Source of the DNA: Micromonospora rhizosphaerae
GTDB taxonomy: Bacteria; Actinomycetota; Actinomycetes; Mycobacteriales; Micromonosporaceae
DNA length: 64,000 nucleotides
Direction: 5' to 3'
Assembly: GCF_900091465.1 (NCBI RefSeq)
Contig: NZ_FMHV01000002.1
Span: 186,001-250,000, forward strand
Shown here: positions 16,193-25,354 of the stretch, piece by piece
Layout: every line of letters starts with the position of its first letter
Position numbering within the stretch: the first letter of the stretch is position 1
Translations under genes and position numbers: made by a program
The notes under the pieces: generated by a model
The model's database searches: none
What the model was told of the DNA's origin: nothing
Seen by the model: the letters and a program-made list of their open reading frames with translations, nothing else

Positions 16193-18067
16193 ACGTGGGC
16201 GGGGCGGGGTCGGGTCGAGGGTGGTGGGTGGGGGGTCGCCGGGGAGCGGGGGGAGGAAGACGAGGAGGTCGCGGAGGGAGTCGGTCAGCATCGGCGGGAG
16301 GAGGCAGCGGGCGGCCAGGTCCTCCATCGAACCGAACGGGCCCCGCAGCCAGCGGTCCATCGCCACCTGCCGGCCCTGCTCGGCGGTCATCCCGGGCAGC
16401 CCGGCGATCACCTTCTCGCCCACCGCGTTGATGTCGACCAGGCCCCCGTCGTCGAAGGTCCGGGGCAGGTCCGGCCGCCCGATGTGCAGCTCCTGCCGGG
16501 CCGCCGGGTAGTGGTACAGCAGGTAACGGGCCTGCTCACGGCGGACCCGTCGGTCGTCGACGACCGGTGCCGCCGGTTTGCCGGTGCCCCCGGTGATCGC
16601 CGCCCAGACGCTCCCGTTGAGCAGGACCACGTGCAGGACGCCGAATATCCAGGCGAGGACCCAGCCCAGGAAGAGGAACCCCTCCGGGTCGCTCATCTCC
16701 GCGTCCGGGTCGCTGCTGCCGATGACGACGAAGAACGTGACGGCGAACGACAGGTAGCCGACGGCGGCGAGCGCGTTGCGCCAGCTCCGCCGCCAGATCC
16801 CGTAGACGAGCACCACCAGCCAGGTGAGGAAGCCGAAGGAGAGCAGCGCGGCGAGCGCGCCCAGGACGGTCGCGCCGACGCTCAGCCAGCGCGGCACCCC
16901 TTGGGACGGCGGGCCGGCGACCGGCTCGTACGGCGGTGGCGGCAGGACCGTCGCGGGCGGGACGAAGCCAGGGCCGGCCGATGGCCCGGGCATGGCGACC
17001 GGCGACCCGACGGGTCCGGGCGGGAATCCGACGGCTGACGGCGGCGTGGGCGCGAACCCGCCGACCGGCGAGGGTGCAAGGCCGGTGGTGACCGGGGGCG
17101 GACGACCGGCCGGCGCGTCGGCCGGGTCGGGTGTGCTCGCGGGAGTGACCGGACCAGGCACGGCCGGATCCGCCGGCACGCCCGACGCTGCCTCCTCTGG
17201 CCCGGCCGGACCGGTCTGGGCGGGCACAGCGGGTGTCGGCACGCCGGCCGTCGGGCGGTCACTGGCGGCCGGCTCGACCGGGGACGGCAGGGCCGGGCTG
17301 AGCGTCGGGTCGGAGCGCAGGATGCGCCGGTGCAGGTCCCGGAGCGCCTCGCCGGGCTCGATGCCGTACTCCCCGCGGAGCAGGTCGTCGAACTCCCGGT
17401 ACGCGGCGAGCGCCTCCGCCTGCCGGCCGCTGCGGTACAGCGCCAACATGAGCTGGTGCCGCAGCCGTTCCCGGACCGGGAAATCGGCCACCAGCTCGAC
17501 CAGTTCGCCGACCAGATCGCGGTGCCGCCCGGTCTCCAGCTCCAACTCGACCCGGGTCTCCAGCGCGACGGCGCGCAGCTCCACCAGCCGGTGCCGGGCC
17601 GCCTCGAAGACCGGGCCGGCGAACCCGGTGAACGGCTCGCCCTGCCAGAGTTCCAGGGCCACCTTCAACTCGTTGAGCGCCTCGGCCGTCCGGCCCCCGG
17701 CGTGCCGCTGTCGAGCCCGGTGCACGGCGCGCTCGAAGCGGACGGCGTCCACCGCCTCGGGCGCGACCCGGAGCAGGTAGCCCGCGTCGGTCAGGGTCAG
17801 CACCTGCCCCGGCGTACGCGGAGAGCGGTCGGGTTCCAGCACCCGGCGCAGCCCGGCGACGTACTTCTGCACGACGTTGGGGCCGTTGGCGGGCGGCTCC
17901 TCCGGCCAGACCGCCTCGACGATCTGCCCGGTCGGCACCGGGCGGCCGACGGAGAGCAGCAGCACGGCCAGTACGGCGCGCTGTTTGCCGGGGCCGAGGT
18001 CGAGTTGCCGGTCGGCGTACCAGGCCCGCTGAGGACCGAGGATCTCGAATCGCAGCGTTCCTGACAT
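16190..18067 (-). CDS. SARP/BTAD-type regulator fused to membrane segments and a C-terminal helix-hairpin-helix part
   Basis: 625 residues. Residues 1-95 are an OmpR-like winged helix (FEILGPQRAWYADRQ, GKQRAVLAVLLLS), 100-245 the bacterial transcriptional activation domain (FERAVHRARQRHAGGRTAEAL through LRHQLMLALYRSGRQAEALAAY). A Pro/Ala/Gly-rich linker of about 140 residues follows, then hydrophobic stretches near 405-435 and 450-510 (WLSVGATVLGALAALLSF, WVLAWIFGVLHVVLL) and a C-terminal region with INAVGEKVIAGLPGMTAEQG resembling a helix-hairpin-helix. ATG 18067 is preceded by AGGAGCGG. This implies a membrane-bound SARP with a DNA-binding C-terminal element. Divergent from the lipoprotein gene at 18211. 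Target genes unknown. Confidence 0.82.
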   Translation of the reverse strand: MSGTLRFEILGPQRAWYADRQLDLGPGKQRAVLAVLLLSVGRPVPTGQIVEAVWPEEPPANGPNVVQKYVAGLRRVLEPDRSPRTPGQVLTLTDAGYLLRVAPEAVDAVRFERAVHRARQRHAGGRTAEALNELKVALELWQGEPFTGFAGPVFEAARHRLVELRAVALETRVELELETGRHRDLVGELVELVADFPVRERLRHQLMLALYRSGRQAEALAAYREFDDLLRGEYGIEPGEALRDLHRRILRSDPTLSPALPSPVEPAASDRPTAGVPTPAVPAQTGPAGPEEAASGVPADPAVPGPVTPASTPDPADAPAGRPPPVTTGLAPSPVGGFAPTPPSAVGFPPGPVGSPVAMPGPSAGPGFVPPATVLPPPPYEPVAGPPSQGVPRWLSVGATVLGALAALLSFGFLTWLVVLVYGIWRRSWRNALAAVGYLSFAVTFFVVIGSSDPDAEMSDPEGFLFLGWVLAWIFGVLHVVLLNGSVWAAITGGTGKPAAPVVDDRRVRREQARYLLYHYPAARQELHIGRPDLPRTFDDGGLVDINAVGEKVIAGLPGMTAEQGRQVAMDRWLRGPFGSMEDLAARCLLPPMLTDSLRDLLVFLPPLPGDPPPTTLDPTPPRPR

Positions 18068-18210
18068 GCCTGTTCCGCTCCTGAGACCTCCATGGGTCGC
18101 CGGACGGCAGTGGCCGGCAGCCGGACCGCAGCATATCGGCAGCGATTCCGCCGTGTCGGCCCGCAGCATCGTCATCGGCAGGAGCCAGGCAAGCGAGAAA
18201 GAGAACTGCG

Positions 18211-19020
18211 ATGACACAGGCAACGGGCACCGCCCGCACCTTCGTACGGGCGGTCGGCACGGTCGCCGCCATGCTGGCCGCGACGGCCCTGATCGGGGGT
18301 TGCGGCCCGAAGAGCGACCCGACCGCAGCGCCGCGGACGAGCCCGAGCGCCACGCCGAAGGAGCGTCTCCTCGAGGCCGTTCCCGACGGTACGGAGGGGG
18401 CGTTCCGGTTCACCGGCAAGGACGCGTCCAGCGCCCTCACCGGCCGAATCGACCCGGAGTCGAAGGCCTTCGAGATCAACACCGCCATGCCGCCGGACAA
18501 GGACGGCATCACGGTGAAGATGTCGTTCCTGGTGATCGAGGATCGGCTCTGGATGAAGGCGAAGCTCACCGGCCACCCGGGGCTGCCGAAGTTCCCGAAC
18601 AAGTGGATGGAGCTGGACCGGTCGAAGCTCACCGACAGCGGGTCGGTGCCGACCTTCGACGGTGCGGACCAGGGAAACGCCGGCCCGCTCATCGAGGCGG
18701 CCACCTCCGTCGAGGAGCAGGGCCCCGGGAAGTACGTCGGTTTCATCGATGTGACCAGCGGCAACGCGGCGCAGGCGCTGGAGGACGGTGAGGCGGCGGC
18801 GCTCGGCGAGGTCGGCAAGAAGGTGCCGTTCACCGCGCTGGTCGGCCCCGACGAGCACCTCGCCTCGCTGACGCTGGAGATCCCGGCCGCCGGCGAGCGG
18901 AAGGCGTATCAGTACGTGGTCACGTACGCCGACTTCGGCAGCACGCCGAAGATCACCGTGCCGACCGGGAGCGCGGCGACGAAGGCGCCGGCGATGGCGT
19001 ACGAGATGTTGAACAGCTGA
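18211..19020 (+). CDS. Secreted lipoprotein, LppX/LprG-like
   Basis: 269 residues. Type II signal peptide with lipobox LIGGC (Cys near residue 31), followed by a Pro/Thr-rich spacer and a beta-rich domain with KMSFLVIEDRLWMKAKL, WMELDRSKL and repeated strands, a pattern like the LppX/LprG lipid-binding lipoproteins of actinobacteria. Outer face of the cytoplasmic membrane. Whether it carries lipid or a metal is not known. Divergent from the SARP gene, which could regulate it; terminator at 19035-19070. Confidence 0.75.
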   Translation: MTQATGTARTFVRAVGTVAAMLAATALIGGCGPKSDPTAAPRTSPSATPKERLLEAVPDGTEGAFRFTGKDASSALTGRIDPESKAFEINTAMPPDKDGITVKMSFLVIEDRLWMKAKLTGHPGLPKFPNKWMELDRSKLTDSGSVPTFDGADQGNAGPLIEAATSVEEQGPGKYVGFIDVTSGNAAQALEDGEAAALGEVGKKVPFTALVGPDEHLASLTLEIPAAGERKAYQYVVTYADFGSTPKITVPTGSAATKAPAMAYEMLNS

Positions 19021-19034
19021 CCCAGGACGGACTC

Positions 19035-19070
19035 CAGGGGTGGCGGCCGCACGGGGGGTCGCCACCCCTG
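19035..19070. terminator. Hairpin between convergent lipoprotein and SDR genes
   Basis: Arms CAGGGGTGGCG (19035-19045) and CGCCACCCCTG (19060-19070) pair perfectly around a 14-base loop, followed by tgtcgtttcc. Serves the lipoprotein gene and probably the convergent SDR gene. Confidence 0.75.
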
Positions 19071-19091
19071 TGTCGTTTCCGTCGTTCGACG

Positions 19092-19838
19092 TCAGCGGCC
19101 GAGGACCGAGCCGCCGTTGACGCCGAGCACCTGCCCGGTGACGTAGCCCGCGGCGGGGCTGACCAGATATCGGACGGCCGCCGCGATGTCGTCGGGCTGG
19201 CCGACCCGGCCGACCAACGTGGCCGCCACCCGGGCCGCGTGCCCCTCCGGGGTCATCCGGTCGCCGAAGAACTCGGTATCGGCGACGTAGCCGGGGCTGA
19301 CCACGTTGACCGTGATCTGCTCCTTGCCGAGCTGACCGGCCAGGTCGTACGCCCAGCCGTGCAGCGCCGCCTTCGCCGCCGAGTAGGGACCGCCCCCGCC
19401 GCGCTGGGCGGCAATCGAGCTGAGCAGAATCACCCAGCCGCCGGGGCGGCGCAGGGCCGGCAGCAGCGCCTCGGTGAGCAGCACCGCGGTGAGCACGTTG
19501 ACGTCCAAATTGGCCCGCCACCACGCCGCGGTCCCGGCCAGCGTGGCGGTGTCCCCGCCCAGGTAGCCGCCGGCGTTGTTGACCACCGCGTCCACCGAGC
19601 GGTCGCCCACCGCCTCGACGACCCCGGCGAGCTGCGCCGGGTCGGTCAGGTCGGCGGTCATTGCGCTGACCGCGTCCGCCCGCCCGCACTCCGCCCCGAT
19701 CCGCTCGGCGGTCGCGAGCAGCACATCGGCCCGCCGCCCGACGATCAGGACGTCGTACCCGTCGGCCACAAGCCCCCGCGCGACGGCGGCCCCGATCCCG
19801 GTCCCTCCACCGCTGACAACCGCCAACCGCTCCCCCAT
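19092..19838 (-). CDS. Short-chain dehydrogenase/reductase
   Basis: 248 residues. Rossmann motif SGGGTGIGAAVA (GxxxGxG), NNAGG, catalytic Ser in LLSSIAAQ, and YSAAKAALHG with the Tyr and Lys of the SDR triad. ATG 19838 is preferred over a TTG seven codons upstream because GGGGAGG precedes it. The C-terminus has the SDR-type GQVLGVNGG. NAD(P)-dependent oxidoreductase; substrate unknown. Its own promoter must lie in the hairpin-bearing gap to the ABC operon. Confidence 0.9.
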   Translation of the reverse strand: MGERLAVVSGGGTGIGAAVARGLVADGYDVLIVGRRADVLLATAERIGAECGRADAVSAMTADLTDPAQLAGVVEAVGDRSVDAVVNNAGGYLGGDTATLAGTAAWWRANLDVNVLTAVLLTEALLPALRRPGGWVILLSSIAAQRGGGGPYSAAKAALHGWAYDLAGQLGKEQITVNVVSPGYVADTEFFGDRMTPEGHAARVAATLVGRVGQPDDIAAAVRYLVSPAAGYVTGQVLGVNGGSVLGR

Positions 19839-19867
19839 GCCGCCTCCCCTGTCGCTCAAACCTCGCC

Positions 19868-19922
19868 GATCATGAAGTTATCGCCATCAACCACGGCGTG
19901 TCGTGACAATAACTTCATGATC
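19868..19922. terminator. Intergenic hairpin of the GATCATGAAGTT family
   Basis: Arms GATCATGAAGTTATCG (19868-19883) and CAATAACTTCATGATC (19907-19922) pair along 14 uninterrupted bases plus one more position, with a 23-base loop. It lies between the stop of livM-like gene (19963) and the start of the SDR gene, so it can end transcription of the ABC operon. Confidence 0.7.
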
Positions 19923-19962
19923 AGCCAGCCGCCCCGGGCGGCCGCCGGGGCGGGGGGACACG

Positions 19963-21078
19963 TCAGCGGCGGCGGAGGGCGGTCAGGACGGGGGTGAGGC
20001 GGGTGCGGAGGCTGGCCAGGCCACCGGGGAAGAAGTACACCGCCAGGATGAAGACCGTGCCCAGCACGAAGAGGGGCTGGGAGAGCGGGCGGCTGAGCAC
20101 CGCCGGCAGGGAGTTCACCGCGTCCGAGGTACCGAAGGCGGTGAGGCGGTGGTCGAGGTACATGTAGAGGATGCCGCCGAGCACCGGGCCCCAGCGGGTG
20201 CCCGGGCCGCCGAGCACGACCATGACCAGCAGCGACAGGGTCAGCTCGGAGGAGGTGACGTGCGGGGAGGCGCCGCCGACGATCAGGCAGTAGACCACCC
20301 CGCCGGCGCTCGCCAGGCCGCCGGCCAGGGTGAACGCGACCAGCTTGAACCGGTACGGGTCGAGCCCGAGCACCCCGATCCGCCGCTCGTCGTCGCGCAA
20401 CCCGGCCAGCACCCGCCCGGTCGGCGAGCCGCTCACCCGGTGCACCACGAAGACCACCAGGGCCAGGTACGCCAGCGCCAGCCAGTACAGGTTCACCGTG
20501 TTGGCGACCCCGACCAGGGCGGTCGGCAGCCCGGAGACGTCCAGCGGCAGCCCCTCCTCACCGCCGGTCCACCCGCCGAAGTTGCGGGCCACCAGGATCG
20601 CGCCGACCTGGGCGAAGGCGAGCGTCACCATGGCGAAGGCGATGCCGACGGTGCGCAGCGCGACCGCCCCGAGCAGCGCGGCCAGGATCGTCCCGCCGAC
20701 GACGGTGAGCAGCGCGGCCTGCCACAGCGGCAGCCCGGCCTTGGTGACCAGCACGTCGGTGCCGTACACGCCGGCGGCGAAGTAAAGGGCGTGCCCGAAG
20801 GAGAGCATCCCGGTCCGCCCGAAGAGCAGGTCGTAGCCGGCGGCCAGGCCGCCGAACACCAGGCAGATGGCGAGCAGTTGCAGGGTGCCGGGCGAGTTCA
20901 GCGGCCCCTCGAAGATCCCCGGCAGGTTCACCGTCGAGTACGGCACGATCGCGGCCACCACCAGCGCGACCAGCGGCAGGTACGGCCGCAGCCCGTGCCA
21001 GCGGACGCGCCCCGGCGTCAGCTCGTCGGGCACCGCCGCGGGCGGCGCCGGAAGCTCCGGACTCTTGACCTCGGTCAT
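19963..21078 (-). CDS. livM: Branched-chain amino-acid type ABC transporter, permease (LivM-like)
   Basis: 371 residues with about nine membrane helices. LivM hallmarks include GRTGMLSFGHALYFAAGVYG and the cytoplasmic EAA-like loop LRDDERRIGVLGLDPYRFK. ATG 21078 overlaps the LivH stop by 4 bases (ATGA), so it is translationally coupled and the last gene of the operon. With LivH it forms the membrane channel of a high-affinity importer for branched-chain amino acids or a related compound (urea and short-chain amides use the same family). Confidence 0.9.
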   Translation of the reverse strand: MTEVKSPELPAPPAAVPDELTPGRVRWHGLRPYLPLVALVVAAIVPYSTVNLPGIFEGPLNSPGTLQLLAICLVFGGLAAGYDLLFGRTGMLSFGHALYFAAGVYGTDVLVTKAGLPLWQAALLTVVGGTILAALLGAVALRTVGIAFAMVTLAFAQVGAILVARNFGGWTGGEEGLPLDVSGLPTALVGVANTVNLYWLALAYLALVVFVVHRVSGSPTGRVLAGLRDDERRIGVLGLDPYRFKLVAFTLAGGLASAGGVVYCLIVGGASPHVTSSELTLSLLVMVVLGGPGTRWGPVLGGILYMYLDHRLTAFGTSDAVNSLPAVLSRPLSQPLFVLGTVFILAVYFFPGGLASLRTRLTPVLTALRRR

Positions 21079-21965
21079 GCCGTTGCCACCTTTCCGGCGA
21101 AGCCCTGCGGACGCAGCAGCAGCACCACGGCGAGCAGCCCGACCACGCAGAGGTCGCCCAGCCCGGACGTGCCGTAGTAGTTGACGAACTGTTGCAGCAG
21201 CCCCACCGCGACCGCCGCGTACGCGGAGCCGACCACCGAGCCCATCCCGCCGATCACCACCACGATGAACGCGAAGATCAGCAGCGAACCGCCCTGTCCG
21301 GGCGAGACCGTGCCGAAGTAGACCCCGCCCAGCGCGCCGGCCAGCGCGGCGGCCGCCCCGCCGATCGCGAAAACCAGGGTGAACGCCTTGCGGACGTCGA
21401 TGCCGAGCGCGGTCACCATCTCCCGGTTCTCCACCCCGGCCCGGATCACCAGGCCGTACCGGGTCCAGCGGAGGAAGGCGAGCAGCGCGCCGAGCACCAG
21501 CACCGCGGCGACGATCAGCAGCAGCCCGGCGTTCGGCACGTTCGCGCCGAGGACCGAGGTCACGTCCCGGGTCCACGCCGGACGCGGGAACGGCCGCGGG
21601 TCGGCGCCCCAGGTGGCCTGGAGGAGCGCCACGCCGGCCAGCGAGAGGCCGACCGTGACCAGCACCTGCTCGATGGTGCGGGAGTAGAGCGGCCGGATGA
21701 GCACCAACTCGACCAGCACCGCGACCAGCGCCCCCGCCAGCACGCCGAAGGCGACCGCCACCACGAACCCGAACCCGTCCGAGCCCGCCCCCGGCAGGTT
21801 CCCGGCGGCCCACCAGGTCGCGTACGCGCCGACGCCGAGGAACAGCCCGTGCGCGAAGTTGAGCACGTCGGCCAGGCCGAAGACCAGGGAGAGCCCGGAC
21901 GCGACCAGGAAGTAGAGCGCCGCCAGGCCGAGCCCGGTCAGCGTCAGCAGAATGACCGCGCTCAT
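21075..21965 (-). CDS. livH: Branched-chain amino-acid type ABC transporter, permease (LivH-like)
   Basis: 296 residues, about eight helices. Typical LivH features: ASGLSLVFGLADVLNFAHG and the EAA-like loop RAGVENREMVTALGIDVRK. Overlaps LivF upstream and LivM downstream by ATGA, confirming cotranslation. Confidence 0.9.
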   Translation of the reverse strand: MSAVILLTLTGLGLAALYFLVASGLSLVFGLADVLNFAHGLFLGVGAYATWWAAGNLPGAGSDGFGFVVAVAFGVLAGALVAVLVELVLIRPLYSRTIEQVLVTVGLSLAGVALLQATWGADPRPFPRPAWTRDVTSVLGANVPNAGLLLIVAAVLVLGALLAFLRWTRYGLVIRAGVENREMVTALGIDVRKAFTLVFAIGGAAAALAGALGGVYFGTVSPGQGGSLLIFAFIVVVIGGMGSVVGSAYAAVAVGLLQQFVNYYGTSGLGDLCVVGLLAVVLLLRPQGFAGKVATA

Positions 21966-22690
21966 GAATGCACCTCCGAGGCACCCACGCCGAGCAGCGA
22001 CTTGGTCAGCGCGGTCTCCAGCAGCAGTTCCCGGGCGTCACCGGTCCAGGCCACCCGGCCGGCGGAGAGCACCACCGCGTCCCGGGCCAGCCGGCGGACC
22101 ACGGCCAGGTTCTGCTCGACCAGCAGCACCGGCACCGATTCCGCCACCCGTTCCAGCACCTCGGCCACCTCGGTGACCACCTTCGGCGCCAGCCCTTTGG
22201 TCGGCTCGTCGATCAGCAGCAGCCGGTTGTCGTTGAGCAGCACCCGGCCGATCGCCAGCATCTGCTGCTGGCCGCCGGAGAGCGAGCCGGCCCGTTGCCG
22301 TCCGCGCCGCTCCAGCTCGGGGAAGAGGGCGAAGACCTTGTCGTACGCCGGGGTGGTGCCCCGCCGTTCGGCGAGCCGCAGGTTCTCCGCGACGGTGAGG
22401 CCGGCGAAGACGCAGCGGTCCTCGGGCACGTAGCCGAGCCCGTCGCGGACCAGCCGGTGGGTGGGGCGGGCGAGCAGGCTCCGCGCGCCCATCCGGATGG
22501 TGCCGCGGATCTCGCCGTTACGCGGCGTCAGGCCGACGATGGCGCGCAGCGTGGTGGTCTTGCCGACGCCGTTGCGGCCCAGCAGCACGGTCACCCCGGT
22601 CGGCGCGACCGTGAAGGACACCCCCTGGAGGATGTGCAGGCCGGCGATCCGCACCGACAGATCCTCGACCGCGAGGACGGGTTCACTCAT
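21962..22690 (-). CDS. livF: ABC transporter ATP-binding protein (LivF-like)
   Basis: 242 residues. Walker A GRNGVGKTT, signature LSGGQQQMLAIGRVL, Walker B LLLIDEPTKGLAP, H-loop region VEQN. The PTKGLAP variant and GYVPEDRCVFAGLTVAEN identify LivF rather than LivG. ATG 22690 overlaps the LivG stop by ATGA. Confidence 0.92.
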   Translation of the reverse strand: MSEPVLAVEDLSVRIAGLHILQGVSFTVAPTGVTVLLGRNGVGKTTTLRAIVGLTPRNGEIRGTIRMGARSLLARPTHRLVRDGLGYVPEDRCVFAGLTVAENLRLAERRGTTPAYDKVFALFPELERRGRQRAGSLSGGQQQMLAIGRVLLNDNRLLLIDEPTKGLAPKVVTEVAEVLERVAESVPVLLVEQNLAVVRRLARDAVVLSAGRVAWTGDARELLLETALTKSLLGVGASEVHS

Positions 22691-23430
22691 AGCGACTCCC
22701 CCAGGTACGCCTCCTGCACGGTGGCGTTGGCCATCACCGTCTCCGGGGTGTCACAGGCCAGCAGCGCGCCGTGATGCATCACGGCGATCCGGTCGGCCAG
22801 CTCCAGGATCACGTCCATGTGATGCTCCACCATCAGCACCGACCGTCCACTGTCCCCGGTCAGCGACTTGATCACCGCGACCAGCTCGGGCACGTCCTCG
22901 GCGCTGACCCCGGCCATTGGTTCGTCGAGCAGCATCACCCGCGGCTCCCCGGCGAGGAGCAGGGCGATCTCCAGCTTGCGCTTCTCGCCGTGGGCCAGGG
23001 TGCCGGCCAGCGCCGTACCCCGGTGGGCGAGGCCCACCCGGTCGAGCGCCGCGTCGGCGGCGGCGGCCACCTCCCGGTCGGCCGCCGCCCGCCGCCACAG
23101 CTTCATCGAGCCACCCCGGTGCGCCTGTACGGCGAGCCGGACGTTCTCCTGCACGGTGAGCGAGCCGAAGACCGAGGACGCCTGGAAGGTACGCCCCAGC
23201 CCGAGCCGGGCCCGCCGGTGCGGCGGGAGGGAAGTGATGTCCTCCCCGTCCAGCAGGACCCGCCCATCGGTGGGCCGGCGCAGGCCGCTGATCAGGTTGA
23301 ACAGCGAGGTCTTGCCGGCACCGTTCGGCCCGATCACGCCCAGGAACTCCCCGGGCGCGAGGTCGAGGTAGACGTTGTCGACGATGGCGACCTCACCGAT
23401 CCGCCAGGTCAGACCGCGGGTGGCGAGCAC
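22687..23430 (-). CDS. livG: ABC transporter ATP-binding protein (LivG-like)
   Basis: 247 residues, GTG start at 23430, 3 bp after the binding-protein stop. Walker A GPNGAGKTS, GLGRTFQASSVFGSLTVQENV typical of LivG, signature LAHGEKRKLEIALLLA (LSGGQ replaced by AHGEK as in LivG), Walker B MLLDEPMAGVS and VEHHMDV. Confidence 0.92.
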   Translation of the reverse strand: MLATRGLTWRIGEVAIVDNVYLDLAPGEFLGVIGPNGAGKTSLFNLISGLRRPTDGRVLLDGEDITSLPPHRRARLGLGRTFQASSVFGSLTVQENVRLAVQAHRGGSMKLWRRAAADREVAAAADAALDRVGLAHRGTALAGTLAHGEKRKLEIALLLAGEPRVMLLDEPMAGVSAEDVPELVAVIKSLTGDSGRSVLMVEHHMDVILELADRIAVMHHGALLACDTPETVMANATVQEAYLGESL

Positions 23431-23433
23431 TGG

Positions 23434-24639
23434 TCAGCCCTTCATCGGGGTGACCGGCGGCGCCGTCTCGTCACCGGTCAGGGTCTTCTCCGCGGTCGCC
23501 GTGAAGGCGGTGCCGCTACCGCTGAGCTTGGCCTGGTACATCGGCTGGAGCAGCGCGTGGTCCTCGGCGCGGATGGTCATCTCGCCCTTGATCCCGTCGA
23601 ACTTCCAGCCCTCGAGGGCCTTGACCATCTTCTCGACGTCGTCGCCCCCCTCCTGCACGGCGCGGACGACCATCTGGGCGGCGGTGAAGCCGTCCGGGTG
23701 GAACAGGTCGAGCGTGCCGCCCGGGATCTTGGCCTTGGCCGCCTTGGCGGCCTCGGTGTCGCTGGCCCCGTCGAAGTAGTGCGACAGGAAGGAGATCTTG
23801 CTGCCGGCGGCGCCGAAGGTGGGCCAGGAGGCGCGGATGTCGAGGCCGGTGACGACCGTGGTGGAGGAGAGCACGCCCTGCTGGTCGAGGGTCTGCCACA
23901 TCGCGGGGGCGGTGGTGCCGGCCCACGCGACGAAGAGCAGGTCCGGCTTGGCGGCCTTGATCTGGCTGGCGAACGGGGTGAACTCGGTGGCGCTGGCCGG
24001 GGCCCGGACGCTGCTGACGGTCGCGCCGGCACCGCCGATCACCTTCTTGACCGCGGCCTCGTTCGCGTCGCCGAACGCGCCGTCCTGGGCGAAGACGACC
24101 ACCTTCTTGCCGGTCGCGTCGCCGATGAACGACTTCGCGGTCACCACGTCCTGGTACGACTGCCGGCCCGACCGGAACGTGTACTTGTTCGCGCCGGTGA
24201 CCCCGTCGGTGGCCGCCGGCCCCGAGATGAAGAGAACCTTGTTCTGCGCGGCGATCGGGGCGACCTGCAGGGCCACACCGGAGGACGTGGAGCCGGCGAT
24301 GATCTTCGTGCCCTTGCCGATGAGGTCCTTGGCGGCGGAGACCGCCTTGGCCGGGTCGCCCGCGTCGTCGGCCTCGGTGATCTCGATCTTCCGGTCGCCG
24401 ACCTTGCCGGTGCCCTTCGTGGCGTAGTCGAGGCCGGCCTTGAACCCCTCGATGTACTGCTTTCCGTAGCTGGCCAGGGGGCCCGACTGGGAATACACCA
24501 GACCAACCTTGACCGGTGCGGCGCCGTCGCCGCCGCCGGAGGCGGTGTCCTGCGGGCTGCCACAGGCCGTGGCCGCCACTGCCGCGGCCATCATCGTGGC
24601 GGCGGAGAGGAACACCCGCCGCGTCGTCCGGACCGTCAT
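23434..24639 (-). CDS. livK: Branched-chain amino-acid type substrate-binding lipoprotein
   Basis: 401 residues. Signal peptide with a twin-arginine-like TTRRVFLSAA stretch and lipobox ATAC, so an exported lipoprotein, possibly via Tat. The mature part is a periplasmic-binding-protein type 1 fold of the Leu/Ile/Val group: VGLVYSQSGPLASYGKQYIEG, AGSTSSGVALQVAPIA and the lobes joined around residue 140-150. First gene of the operon livK-G-F-H-M. Ligand not deducible; many actinobacterial homologues have unknown ligands. Confidence 0.9.
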   Translation of the reverse strand: MTVRTTRRVFLSAATMMAAAVAATACGSPQDTASGGGDGAAPVKVGLVYSQSGPLASYGKQYIEGFKAGLDYATKGTGKVGDRKIEITEADDAGDPAKAVSAAKDLIGKGTKIIAGSTSSGVALQVAPIAAQNKVLFISGPAATDGVTGANKYTFRSGRQSYQDVVTAKSFIGDATGKKVVVFAQDGAFGDANEAAVKKVIGGAGATVSSVRAPASATEFTPFASQIKAAKPDLLFVAWAGTTAPAMWQTLDQQGVLSSTTVVTGLDIRASWPTFGAAGSKISFLSHYFDGASDTEAAKAAKAKIPGGTLDLFHPDGFTAAQMVVRAVQEGGDDVEKMVKALEGWKFDGIKGEMTIRAEDHALLQPMYQAKLSGSGTAFTATAEKTLTGDETAPPVTPMKG

Positions 24640-24893
24640 TGCGACTCCAGGTGAGGACTCGGAGGGAGGGAAATCGTTTGTCGGCTCACGCTAGAAGTGA
24701 CGTCACGCACGAGCTATGTAGCCGAAGCACACAAGTGATCGGGACGGGGTGGCCAACCGTAACAGCGCTCAACCCCCCGCCGTAACGGCGGTGACCGCCG
24801 GTGGCCCGCGCCGCCATCCATCGACTGGGGAGTGTGTCGCGCCCCGCCATCGCTGCGGTCCTGAGCAGCAGCCCGATTCGGTGATCGGGTCGC
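24640..24893. other. Gap with presumed transporter promoter
   Basis: 254 bp without a gene. The promoter of the livK operon must lie in the right-hand part near the ATG; I see no canonical hexamers. A small hairpin CCGATTCGGTGATCGG is at about 24873-24888, next to the stop of the small gene at 24894. Confidence 0.35.
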
Positions 24894-25052
24894 CTAGCGG
24901 TGCCGGCTGGGCCCGCACTCACCAACGTGGTCGGCCGGGAGCGGACAGCGCCGGCGACCGTCGAGCAACCGGTCGCAGAAGAAGAACCGCTTCGCCGCGG
25001 CCAGGTCGGTGGCGAGCACCGGCAGGTGCACGACGAAGCGCTCGCGGCTCAC
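24894..25052 (-). CDS. Small Cys-containing protein overlapping the DivIVA-domain gene
   Basis: 52 residues starting at GTG 25052, whose GTGA overlaps the stop of the DivIVA-domain gene. Sequence features: SRERFVVHLPVLATDLAAAK, FFFCDRLL, RRRCPLPADHVGEC. Three cysteines and a His within 25 residues could bind a metal, but the order is not a known zinc finger. No domain recognised. Coupled translation suggests it works with its upstream neighbour. Confidence 0.5.
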   Translation of the reverse strand: MSRERFVVHLPVLATDLAAAKRFFFCDRLLDGRRRCPLPADHVGECGPSRHR

Positions 25053-25354
25053 CGGCGCACCCCGGGCGCGAACCCCGACTGCCAGCTTCGCAGCGCCCGC
25101 TTGATCCGGACGTTCTCCTCGGCGGTCCGGGCCTGCTCGCGCCGGGTCGCGGCCAACTCGCCGGCGACCCGGTGCAGGAACGCGTGCACCTCGGCCGGGT
25201 CGAGGCCACGCCGCACGTTGCGGAACTGCCGGTCCCGGATCTGCCCCGCGGTCAGCGGCCGGCAGGACTCCGAGCGGTACCACCCGGAGGTCGGCGGAGA
25301 GGTTGGGCCGCCCCGCTTCCGCACGGCCCGGAACAGGTTCAGCACATTGCCCAT
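25049..25354 (-). CDS. DivIVA-domain small protein
   Basis: 101 residues, ATG 25354 with AGGAAGG upstream. After a short basic N-terminus, the segment LTAGQIRDRQFRNVRRGLDPAEVHAFLHRVAGELA matches the N-terminal DivIVA/Wag31 domain (R..GLDP.EV..FL), followed by a coiled-coil-like EQARTAEENVRIKRALRSW. Much shorter than Wag31, so not the polar growth protein itself. Such short DivIVA-domain proteins recur in actinomycete accessory regions next to GntR regulators. Divergent from the GntR gene at 25524. Confidence 0.75.
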   Translation of the reverse strand: MGNVLNLFRAVRKRGGPTSPPTSGWYRSESCRPLTAGQIRDRQFRNVRRGLDPAEVHAFLHRVAGELAATRREQARTAEENVRIKRALRSWQSGFAPGVRR

